Assembly: GCA_015075545.1 (NCBI GenBank)
Contig: JABTUC010000001.1
Coordinates: forward strand, 372,001-436,000
DNA: 64,000 nt
Source of the DNA: Ideonella sp.
Lineage (GTDB): Bacteria > Pseudomonadota > Gammaproteobacteria > Burkholderiales > Burkholderiaceae_C
Direction: 5' to 3'
Shown here: positions 38,164 to 44,078 of the stretch, piece by piece
How positions within the stretch are numbered: position 1 is the first letter of the stretch
Layout of the letters: every line of letters starts with the position of its first letter
Translations under genes and position numbers: made by a program
The notes under the pieces: model-generated
Told to the model about the DNA's origin: nothing
The model's input: the letters and a program-made list of their open reading frames with translations, nothing else
Databases searched by the model: none

Positions 38164-38235
38164 CCCGCCGTTGCACCTGACTGGCTACAGCGGGCTGCGC
38201 CCGCTTCCGCCAGCAGGTGAACTCCAACGTTGGGC
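38158..38235 (+). repeat. attC site 3
   Basis: 78 bases from GTCTAAC to GTTGGGC. The GTCTAAC box complements the GTTAGAC that opens cassette 3. The apical stem is the GCGGGC type. Confidence 0.95.
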
Positions 38236-38253
38236 GTCACAGGAGTAACCGCA

Positions 38254-39285
38254 GTGGCTTGGGCCGTTCCACAGCATACAAAAGGGCAAGTCGACCGAGC
38301 TGGCCGCACGCTGGTCACGACCAAAGTTCCCCTTCCCGATCTCCTTGACGCGTACAGCGTGATCAACAACTGGCGGTCGTCGCACAGTTTCCCGCTCAAC
38401 ACCTTTCAGGTCACTCTCCGCAATCGTGCGCGCCAGATTGATGGAGACGCCCTGATCGCCCAGCGAATCAAACGCCTGAGCTCAATTGAGGCGAAGCTCG
38501 TCCGCTTTCCGAAGATGAATCTCTCGCAAATGCAGGACATCGGGGGGTGCCGATCCGTCGTCAGCAATGTGGCGATGGTGAGAGCCGTGGTGGATCTGCA
38601 TCGCAAGTCAGACGTTAAGCACAAGCTCCTTCGTGTCGATGACTATCTCACTATGCCGCAGCCCTCGGGCTACCGAGGTGTCCACCTGATCTATCGGTAT
38701 TTCAGCGACAGGAGCGAGACATACAACGGGCTTCAAATCGAAATCCAGATCCGCTCCGTCCTTCAACACGCGTGGGCGACAGCAGTCGAGACCGTTGGCA
38801 CTTTTCTGAAGCAGGCACTCAAATCAAGTCAGGGACACTCGGACTGGCTCCGCTTCTTCACAGTTATGGGCTCGGTCCTTGCCGCGCGCGAGCGGACGAG
38901 CCTCGTTGCCAACACACCTACCGATCGCCCAGCTCTTCTCACCGAGCTTCGCAAATGGGTGCGGTTGCTCGATGTCGAGCGCCGACTTCAGGCGTATGGC
39001 GATGCGCTTCGTACGCTGGAAGACCCAAGCGCCTCCACCGCGCACTACTTCCTCCTGTCGCTTGACCCAAAGGCGGACACAACCACAATTCATGGCTTCG
39101 CTCGTGGCGAACTCGAGTACGCGACCAAACAATACCTGGAGCTTGAGCGTTCCCTTGATGCCACTACCGGTGCGGAAGCGGTCCTCGTATCCGTCGAGTC
39201 AATCGCCGCACTAAAGCGTGCGTACCCCAACTACTTTCTCGACACCCGAGCCTTCTTGAATGCGGTGCAACGCGCACTGGCGTAG
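38254..39285 (+). CDS. Cassette 4: RelA/SpoT-type (p)ppGpp synthetase domain protein
   Basis: About 343 residues from a GTG at 38254 with AGGAG eight bases upstream. The alarmone synthetase domain covers roughly residues 40-185 and looks catalytically intact. RIKRLSSIEAKL lines the nucleotide site; D95 and R100 lie in MQDIGGCRS; the G-loop is PSGYRGVHL; E163, Q165 and R167 lie in IEIQIRS; QHAWA follows. There is no HD hydrolase domain and no TGS or ACT domain, so it cannot degrade alarmone. Residues 190-343 form a helical C-terminal region. Relatives include small alarmone synthetases and toxic toxSAS enzymes. No partner antitoxin is visible in the cassette. Confidence 0.88.
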   Translation: MAWAVPQHTKGQVDRAGRTLVTTKVPLPDLLDAYSVINNWRSSHSFPLNTFQVTLRNRARQIDGDALIAQRIKRLSSIEAKLVRFPKMNLSQMQDIGGCRSVVSNVAMVRAVVDLHRKSDVKHKLLRVDDYLTMPQPSGYRGVHLIYRYFSDRSETYNGLQIEIQIRSVLQHAWATAVETVGTFLKQALKSSQGHSDWLRFFTVMGSVLAARERTSLVANTPTDRPALLTELRKWVRLLDVERRLQAYGDALRTLEDPSASTAHYFLLSLDPKADTTTIHGFARGELEYATKQYLELERSLDATTGAEAVLVSVESIAALKRAYPNYFLDTRAFLNAVQRALA

Positions 39286-39299
39286 GCGCGAGCGGTGAC

Positions 39300-39377
39300 G
39301 CCCAACCCTTCGTTGCACCCGACTCGCTACAGCGGGCTTCGCCCGCTTCCGCGAGCGGGTGAACTCAACCGTTAGAC
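39300..39377 (+). repeat. attC site 4
   Basis: 78 bases from GCCCAAC to GTTAGAC. The inner arms are CACCCG/CGGGTG and CTCGC/GCGAG, compensatory changes relative to attC1. Confidence 0.95.
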
Positions 39378-39694
39378 CGAATGGCCCTTCCATTCGCCAC
39401 CACCGAGCGAGGCCACAGCAGCGCTCTCTATGCGCGCGAGGCACCGAGCTCTTGGTCGAGCGCGCGGCCTCGCGGTAGCGCGGCACCGGAGCGCCTGGCT
39501 GCCGCCGCGCTTGCCTGGGCCAGGGTAGGCTGCATTCTGAGCATGCGAGGCGAGTCACAGATCGGCAGCTATCGTGGCTTGCCGCGGTTGCCCATGCGGG
39601 CCATTCGGCCTAACGTCGGCCTCGTGGCCAGCGATTCAAGTCGTCGTTCGGCTGGGCCAGTGTCTCGCAATCCCACTCGTGCGCGGGCCACTCG
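39378..39694 (+). other. Cassette 5: no convincing gene
   Basis: About 317 bases between two intact attC sites. The only frame of length starts at an ATG at 39381 but has a low-complexity Arg/Ser/Ala-rich product and runs straight through attC5, so it does not look like a real protein. GGCCTAACGTC near 39607 resembles the start of an attC, suggesting two older cassettes fused after losing a site. The cassette may carry an RNA, a promoter, or nothing. Confidence 0.6.
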
Positions 39695-39772
39695 GTCTAA
39701 CCCGTCGTTGCACCTGACAGCCTACAGCGGGCTTCGCCCGCCTCCGGCTGCAGGTGAACTCCAACGTTAGAC
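39695..39772 (+). repeat. attC site 5
   Basis: 78 bases from GTCTAAC to GTTAGAC. The inner arm has become CAGCC/GGCTG, again with both sides changed together. Confidence 0.95.
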
Positions 39773-39785
39773 CGAACGGCACGCG

Positions 39786-40661
39786 ATGAGCACGCCCGTT
39801 ACCCCGCCCAAGAGCTTTAGCCCTCCCGCTAAGGGTGCGTCCATTCACGTTGACGGCCGCTACTATTTCATCGGCGACTTCATGAACCGCGGGTACTTCG
39901 GCGACGTCTACGCTTGTTCCGACGAGTGGGGCAACGAGCTGGTAGCCAAAGTGCTTGTGCCACGCGATCAGACATACGAGCAAGTTCGTGAGAACTGGCT
40001 GGCCGAGCTTCGCAAGCTGCTCGACCTGCGCCATCCCAATGTCACCTACGTCCACGCTGCATTTGAGTGCGACGACACCTTCCATCTTGTGATCGAGCGC
40101 TGCTCCATGACACTCGACACCGTCATCAATTTGCAGAACCTGAAGCCTGACTCATGGATTCCCTACGTCGCCCGGGACATCCTACAGGGGCTTGAGTACA
40201 TCCACAGCAATGGCTATGTTCACAAAGACATCCACCCGGGCAATATCTTTGTGTCGCAAACACACGATCGGATGCTCCCCAGCAAGGATCCAGTCTGGTC
40301 GTTCAAGATTGGCGATCTCGGCATTTCGCGGCTCGAAACCGAGATCAATGCCTTCAACACGCTCCTGGCCCAATGGATGCTGCCGCCCGAGGCAATTGAC
40401 TCCGCTCAGTTCGGTACGATCGCCCGTACCGTTGACATCTATCACGTCGGGCTATTGCTCTTGGCGCTGCTGCTCAATCGGACTCCCGCGTTCACTCGGG
40501 AGGAGATTCTCGCCGGCCACCCAAGGGAGTTGGCAGAGCAGCACAGCTCTCGTTTCGCGCCCGCGATCGCTCGTGCCCTGAGGCGCCATGTAGCCTCTCG
40601 AACGCCAACAGCCATGCACTTTTGGCGCGAAATCCATGCCTGCACGCAGAGTTCGGTCTAA
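39786..40661 (+). CDS. Cassette 6: Hanks-type Ser/Thr protein kinase
   Basis: 291 residues forming a single kinase domain. The glycine loop is NRGYFGDVYA (about 34-43); the ATP-anchoring lysine is K55 (ELVAKVL); the helix C glutamate is probably E74. The catalytic loop is HKDIHPGN (H146-N153) with D148 as base. The metal aspartate is D177 in GDLG, in place of the usual DFG, and PPE at 200-202 replaces APE. Key residues are present, so activity is likely. No membrane helix or sensor domain is attached. The TAA stop lies in attC6. A kinase gene is unusual cargo for an integron cassette; its target is unknown. Confidence 0.88.
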   Translation: MSTPVTPPKSFSPPAKGASIHVDGRYYFIGDFMNRGYFGDVYACSDEWGNELVAKVLVPRDQTYEQVRENWLAELRKLLDLRHPNVTYVHAAFECDDTFHLVIERCSMTLDTVINLQNLKPDSWIPYVARDILQGLEYIHSNGYVHKDIHPGNIFVSQTHDRMLPSKDPVWSFKIGDLGISRLETEINAFNTLLAQWMLPPEAIDSAQFGTIARTVDIYHVGLLLLALLLNRTPAFTREEILAGHPRELAEQHSSRFAPAIARALRRHVASRTPTAMHFWREIHACTQSSV

Positions 40662-40733
40662 CCCGTCGTTGCACCTGACTGGCTACAGCGGGCTTCGCCC
40701 GCTTCCGCCAGCAGGTGAACTCCAACGTTAGCC
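40656..40733 (+). repeat. attC site 6
   Basis: 78 bases from GTCTAAC to GTTAGCC, almost identical to attC1 across the inner arms and apical stem. Confidence 0.95.
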
Positions 40734-40753
40734 CGCGGAGCTACAGTACGCGC

Positions 40754-40989
40754 GTGGCCCCCACCATTGTTCGCGACGGCCAGTTCCGCCTGTTCTTCTT
40801 CTCGCGGGAGGAGACACGAATTCACGTCCATGTCGCGCACCCGATGGCGAGGCAAAGTACTGGCTCACGCCAACGGTACACTTGGCCGTCAACATCGGGC
40901 TCTCGCCCTCGCAACTGCGGCAAGCACAGTCTGTCGTGGAGGCACACACCCGGGAGATCGAAGATGCCTGGCACCGTCATTTCGGCTGA
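40754..40989 (+). pseudogene. Cassette 7, first gene: DUF4160 protein with a one-base frameshift
   Basis: From the GTG at 40754 the product reads APTIVRDGQFRLFFFSREET and then IHVHVAHP, the typical DUF4160 start. At about 40842 the frame must shift by one base to continue as DGEAKYWLTPTVHLAVNIGL, ending at TGA 40987-40989. Restoring one C in the CACCCGATGG run would repair it. As read, the first part stays open in frame with the DUF2442 gene that follows, so a single abnormal fused product of about 150 residues is possible. DUF4160 and DUF2442 genes usually lie together and are suspected toxin-antitoxin partners. Confidence 0.75.
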
Positions 40990-41212
40990 AGTCACCAACG
41001 TATCCGTGCACGGGTTCTGGCTCCTCCTCGGTGATGAGGAGTTGTCCGTCTCCTTCAGCGAATTCCCGTGGTTCAAGAAGGCCACCATAGAGCAACTATC
41101 GGACGTTCAGCGACCAACCGAGAACCATCTGTACTGGCCGCAACTCGACGTTGATCTCTCCGTCGAGTCGATTCGCGCTCCTTCGGCCTTTCCGCTCGTC
41201 TCTGCGGGCTAA
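40964..41212 (+). CDS. Cassette 7, second gene: DUF2442 protein
   Basis: 82 residues from the ATG at 40964, reading AEVTNVSVHGFWLLLGDEEL and FSEFPWFKKATIEQL, the recognisable DUF2442 pattern. The start overlaps the 3' end of the DUF4160 frame by 26 bases, as expected for a coupled pair. The TAA stop lies in attC7. The protein appears complete. The family is small and often paired with DUF4160 in integrons and toxin-antitoxin-like loci; the biochemical role is not known. Confidence 0.85.
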   Translation: MPGTVISAEVTNVSVHGFWLLLGDEELSVSFSEFPWFKKATIEQLSDVQRPTENHLYWPQLDVDLSVESIRAPSAFPLVSAG

Positions 41213-41284
41213 CCCGTCGTTGCACCTGACGTTCAGAAGCCGGTTTCGCCGTCTGTTGTCCGCAGGTGAACTTCAACGTTAGCC
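41207..41284 (+). repeat. attC site 7 (second stem type)
   Basis: 78 bases from GGCTAAC to GTTAGCC, with a CGGTTTCGCCG-type apex like attC2. Confidence 0.93.
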
Positions 41285-41333
41285 ACCGGAAAGACCCTCT
41301 TGTTTGCCTGTATCCTATGTGCTACAGTAACTC

Positions 41334-41623
41334 GTGCTCGACGTTCGCCAAACCGCAGCCTATGGCGCCTGGTACTCGGCTCTGCGGGATCGAGCAGCCA
41401 AGGTTCGTATCGACATCCGCATTCGCAGGCTCTCTCTCGGCAATCCAGGCGATGTCAAGGCTGTCGGTGAGGATGTCTCCGGGCTTCGGGTGAACTTCGG
41501 TCCTGGTATCGCGTGTATTTCATTCAGAAGGGTACCGAACTCATCGTCCTGCTCGCCGGAGGCGACAAGGCAACACAGGATCGCGATATCCGCCAGGCCA
41601 AGGCGCTCGCTCCTGAGCTGTAG
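41334..41623 (+). pseudogene. Cassette 8, first gene: HigB/RelE-type toxin with a one-base frameshift
   Basis: From the GTG at 41334 the frame encodes VRQTAAYGAWYSALRDRAAK and [20 protein letters not shown], the start of the phage-derived Gp49/HigB-like killer family. After FGPG at about 41506 the reading frame must move by one base to continue [20 protein letters not shown] and end with ALAPEL at TAG 41621-41623. One base missing in CCTGGTATCG explains this. As read, the toxin loses its C-terminal catalytic part and is probably inactive. A programmed shift or an assembly error is the alternative. The antitoxin gene starts nine bases later. Confidence 0.85.
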
Positions 41624-41632
41624 GAGTTCGAA

Positions 41633-41938
41633 ATGCCAAAGGCTGTCACTTCTCCCTGGGATCCAGCCGAACACCTCACCACCGAGGCAGATATGGCCGC
41701 GTACCTCGAAGCAGCGCTCGAGGAGGGTGACTCTGCGCTCGTCGCTGCGGCGCTCGGCGATATCGCGCGAGCCAAGGGTATGTCGCATGTCGCGCGCGAA
41801 GCAGGCCTTGGCCGCGAGAGTCTGTACAAGGCCCTCTCGCCTGGCGGCAATCCAGAGTTCGCCACGGTTCTGAAGGTGGTCGCGGCGCTCGGTCTGCAGT
41901 TGCATGCAGCGCCTGCGAGCGAGAAGGCCGCTGGCTAA
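41633..41938 (+). CDS. Cassette 8, second gene: HigA-type addiction module antitoxin
   Basis: 101 residues. The antidote-family start is seen in SPWDPAEHLTTEADMAAYLE, followed by a helix-turn-helix with MSHVAREAGLGRESLYKALS. It is complete, with the TAA stop in attC8. Such antitoxins bind the toxin encoded just upstream and repress their shared promoter. The toxin-first order is normal for this HigBA class. With the toxin frameshifted, the antitoxin may remain as an anti-addiction factor or simply as a relic. Confidence 0.9.
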   Translation: MPKAVTSPWDPAEHLTTEADMAAYLEAALEEGDSALVAAALGDIARAKGMSHVAREAGLGRESLYKALSPGGNPEFATVLKVVAALGLQLHAAPASEKAAG

Positions 41939-42010
41939 CCCGTCGTTGCACCTGACTGGCTACAGCGGGCTGCGCCCGCCTCCGCCCGCAGGTGAACTCC
42001 AGCGTTAGCC
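41933..42010 (+). repeat. attC site 8
   Basis: 78 bases from GGCTAAC to GTTAGCC. The apex is the GCGGGC type; one inner arm is less well paired than in attC1. Confidence 0.94.
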
Positions 42011-42400
42011 CGCAGCCAGCGATTCGGCGTGCTTCGGAAAGGCCTTCAAGAGTTTGGCGTCCATCGTGACAAGCTTGACCTGCAGCTTCCGCGCCAACGC
42101 AACGAACTCGCAGTCGTACGCCGAGCAATCACTGTCGCGCACCAGCGCCAGTACCGCCTTTGAGTCAACCTCGAACTCTGACCCTGCAAGCAGATCTTCG
42201 GCTTCGCTCTGCAGGCCACAGGCTTGCGCGAAGGTCAGGGTCTTGCGCCTCAGGTAGCCCGCAAGAATGTTGCGAAACTCACTGCGCCACAGCACGGGCA
42301 CCGCCCAGTCCGGGTCTCGTTCGAGCAGGGCCTCAGCCTTGGCGGTGTTATCTCCGGGCAAGTACAAATACGCCACTACGTTCGAGTCCACCACAATCAC
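42005..42400 (-). CDS. Cassette 9: VapC-type PIN-domain toxin (reversed cassette gene)
   Basis: 131 residues from a GTG at 42400 that overlaps the antitoxin stop as GTGA. The four PIN acidic residues are present: D5 (VVDSN), E41 (RSEFRN), D96 (SAYDCEFVALA) and D114 (VTMDAK). It is expected to be a magnesium-dependent ribonuclease cutting tRNA or rRNA. The gene runs against the array, and its TAA stop lies in the GTTAGCC box of attC8. The reading frame is intact, unlike the other toxins in this array. Confidence 0.9.
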   Translation of the reverse strand: MIVVDSNVVAYLYLPGDNTAKAEALLERDPDWAVPVLWRSEFRNILAGYLRRKTLTFAQACGLQSEAEDLLAGSEFEVDSKAVLALVRDSDCSAYDCEFVALARKLQVKLVTMDAKLLKAFPKHAESLAAG

Positions 42401-42642
42401 GTGCGTCCTTCGCGCTTGGCCGCATCGATGTCTTTCGCCCGGAACTTCCCCTTCGGCAGCGCCGCCCGTAGCGCTCGTGCGCGAGCGAGGCGCTCGGCCG
42501 GAGCGACCCTGCTGGTCAGTAGTGCTGCCTCCAAACACACGATCGCCTCACTGTTCATGCTGCGTCGGTGTGTCTCCGCGGAAAGCTTCAGGCGCTCGTA
42601 CACCTCATCAGGTATGTTCTTCAAAGTCAGCGTCGTAGGCAT
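42397..42642 (-). CDS. Cassette 9: ribbon-helix-helix antitoxin partner of the VapC-type toxin
   Basis: 81 residues. The N-terminus TTLTLKNIPDEVYERLKLSA with RRSMNSEAI is a ribbon-helix-helix (FitA/Arc-like) DNA-binding domain. The C-terminal part, with KGKFRAKDID, would wrap the toxin. It precedes the toxin and overlaps it by three bases (GTGA), which gives translational coupling. The upstream region holds direct and inverted repeats fitting autoregulation. Together the pair form a complete type II module with its own promoter, independent of an integron promoter. Confidence 0.88.
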   Translation of the reverse strand: MPTTLTLKNIPDEVYERLKLSAETHRRSMNSEAIVCLEAALLTSRVAPAERLARARALRAALPKGKFRAKDIDAAKREGRT

Positions 42643-42655
42643 AAGACTTTGCCCC

Positions 42656-42682
42656 CACCAAAATGGTGCCATTATGGTGCCA
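42656..42682 (-). promoter_or_regulatory. Operator/promoter of the reversed VapBC-like module
   Basis: The direct repeat TGGTGCCA occurs at 42664-42671 and 42675-42682, and CACCA/TGGTG forms an inverted repeat at 42656-42668. On the minus strand CATAATGG between the repeats supplies a -10-like sequence. The site lies 14 bases before the antitoxin ATG, as expected for an autoregulated toxin-antitoxin operon. Confidence 0.6.
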
Positions 42683-42708
42683 GCGCCCGAGACAGGCAAG
42701 GCACTGCG

Positions 42709-42786
42709 GCCTAACCCGCCGTTGCACCTGACTGGCCACAGCGGGCTGCGCCCGCTTCCGCAGGCGGGTGAACTCAAACGTTGGAC
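42709..42786 (+). repeat. attC site 9
   Basis: 78 bases from GCCTAAC to GTTGGAC. The GCCTAAC box does not exactly complement the GTTAGCC that opens its cassette. Confidence 0.94.
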
Positions 42787-42800
42787 CGCGCGAGCCACTC

Positions 42801-43175
42801 GTGTTTGACCACGTCGTATTCGGAGCTAGCGACTATGCGGCAAGCAAGGCGTTCTTCCTTAGGGCGCTGGCCCCGCTTGGCGTAGTTGTTGCCTCGGAAG
42901 GCCCGCTCGGTATCGAGCTCTGCCGTCCGAACAGCGAGGGATCGCTGTGTATCCGCCTACAACCCGAGCAGAAGCCCTCGCATCTGCACCTGGCATTCAC
43001 TGCCGAGAGTCGCGAGCAAGTGCAAGCGTTCTATTGCGCGGCGCTGGAGGCCGGGGCGAAAGACAATGGTCCGCCTGGTCTACGCCCGCAGTACAGCGGG
43101 AGATACTTTGCCGCCTTCGTCATTGGGCCCGACGGGCACAACATCGAAGCGGTCTACCATGAACCCGAGGCCTAA
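42801..43175 (+). CDS. Cassette 10: VOC-family (glyoxalase/dioxygenase-like) protein
   Basis: 124 residues from a GTG at 42801: FDHVVFGASDYAASKAFFLR opens the first beta-alpha-beta module, and VIGPDGHNIEAVYHEPEA closes the second. The metal-site candidates are H4 and E119. Members include glyoxalase I-like enzymes, dioxygenases and binding proteins for fosfomycin or bleomycin; the substrate is not predictable. The frame is also open back to a GTG inside attC9, which would add eleven residues. The TAA stop lies in attC10. Confidence 0.85.
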   Translation: MFDHVVFGASDYAASKAFFLRALAPLGVVVASEGPLGIELCRPNSEGSLCIRLQPEQKPSHLHLAFTAESREQVQAFYCAALEAGAKDNGPPGLRPQYSGRYFAAFVIGPDGHNIEAVYHEPEA

Positions 43176-43247
43176 CCCATCGTTGCACCTGACCTTCAAC
43201 AAGCGGCTCCGCCGCTTGTCCCCCACGGGTGAGCTCCGACGTTGGGC
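43170..43247 (+). repeat. attC site 10 (second stem type)
   Basis: 78 bases from GCCTAAC to GTTGGGC, with a CAAGCGGC...GCCGCTTG apical stem. It is the most divergent of the intact sites. Confidence 0.9.
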
Positions 43248-43433
43248 GTATACAGGCGCCGGCGTAGAGCCGCACGGGCCGACGGAGTTCTAACAGGCCC
43301 CGCGGCAGAACCACGATTGCTGCGGTCTCGTACACCTGCTCATGGCCCAGGTGACGATCGTCCGACTTCGCCATCTGATTCGGACGCTCAGCTGTGTAGC
43401 AGCGTGCCTGTGGTTCAGTTCGAGGCGGCCGAG
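43248..43433 (+). other. Cassette 11: short terminal cassette without a clear gene
   Basis: About 186 bases between attC10 and a degenerate attC. An ATG at 43342 opens a frame of about 33 codons before it enters the attC remnant, but it has no ribosome-binding site or stop codon there. No family is recognised. Confidence 0.5.
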
Positions 43434-43490
43434 GCCTAACCCGCTGTTGCAACTGACTGGCTGGTTCACTGGAGCGGACCTCCAACGACG
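43434..43490 (+). repeat. Degenerate terminal attC
   Basis: It begins normally with GCCTAACCCGCTGTTGCAACTGACTGGC-like sequence but lacks the apical GCGGGC stem and ends with CTCCAACGACG in place of CTCCAACGTTAG. Only about 57 bases remain. It marks the far end of the array. Confidence 0.75.
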
Positions 43491-43775
43491 CAGCCGCGCG
43501 CGCGCGGCCGAGCCCAAACGACAAGGGTCTCCCCGGCTGCTCGGGAAGCACGCCTCCTCGAGCCGCACCCAGCGGCTCGAACTGTTTCCGGCCAAGATAG
43601 AGTTGACACTGGGGCGCAATGCCGCTGGCGGCCACGGCCTGGTGCTTGTTGCTGGGTGCGGTTCGTGCCCTGGGTCGATCGGAGCTACCGCAATGCATGC
43701 ACGAAGCAAGATGGGTCAAGAAGGCGGGGCGATGTCCTGGCCGCACGGCCTCGCCCGGGCTTCCAGGAGGCCGCT
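43491..43775. other. Non-coding stretch beyond the integron
   Basis: No supported gene is seen. GC rises back to the chromosomal level. Open frames on both strands here have low-complexity products and no ribosome-binding sites. An isolated TTGACA near 43600 has no -10 partner. Confidence 0.5.
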
Positions 43776-44078
43776 GTGAATCTGCCGCCTCCTCGACTGG
43801 TGTTCCTGGCGGCGATGATCGTCCTCCTCGCAGGCTCGGTCGCGCTCACGGTCTACTCCTTCGTGCCTTCTGCGGCATCCGGGCGCACGCCCGATATCAC
43901 ACTGGTCGACGTCGCACTGCCGTCGGTGCTCGCGGTGGCGGTGGCTCAGGCGATGTCGTACCCGTCGGTGGGGCACCGGCTGGCCGCCAGCACCGTCTTG
44001 CTGGTGGGAGGGTGGCTGGTCACGTTGATCGTCGGGCTCGTGATCGGGTGCGGGTTCTATGGCGCCTGCTCCAAGTGA
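43776..44078 (+). CDS. Small hypothetical membrane protein
   Basis: 100 residues from a GTG at 43776 with AGGAGG five bases upstream, a strong start. Three hydrophobic segments lie at about residues 7-26, 42-58 and 68-92. No family is recognised. Its 3' end overlaps the ASCH gene by 20 bases, so the two are probably cotranscribed. It is the first chromosomal-type gene after the integron, judged by its high third-position GC. Confidence 0.7.
   Translation: MNLPPPRLVFLAAMIVLLAGSVALTVYSFVPSAASGRTPDITLVDVALPSVLAVAVAQAMSYPSVGHRLAASTVLLVGGWLVTLIVGLVIGCGFYGACSK

Larger units (their letters stand above)
35494..43490 (+). mobile_element. Chromosomal integron: integrase, attI region and eleven gene cassettes
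   Basis: An integron-type tyrosine recombinase gene on the minus strand is followed by a recombination site near 36723 and then by an array on the plus strand. In it ten 78-bp attC sites alternate with short DNA pieces of 190-1000 bases. Each attC begins with an RYYYAAC box and ends with GTTRRRY, and most cassette genes end with a stop codon inside the RYYYAAC box. A degenerate attC closes the array at 43434. No transposition genes, resistance cassettes or class 1 3'-conserved segment are seen, so it is a sedentary chromosomal integron. GC is visibly lower than in the flanks. Confidence 0.95.

Noticed and set aside
39381-39770. Frame of 129 codons in cassette 5
   Set aside because: It runs through the attC and has a low-complexity product. 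There is no ribosome-binding site or stop within the cassette.
37046-43247. Array of similar repeats considered as a CRISPR
   Set aside because: The units are 78 bases, imperfect, spaced by 190-1000 bases of genes, and bounded by RYYYAAC and GTTRRRY boxes with an integrase. They are attC sites.
35494-43490. Class 1 type resistance integron or prophage remnant
   Set aside because: No sul1 or qac segment, resistance cassette, transposase, or phage structural gene is present. The integrase has the IntI-specific insert.
43290-43779. Open frames on both strands at the integron end
   Set aside because: They cross attC10 or the degenerate attC, have skewed compositions and no start signals, and do not resemble any family.
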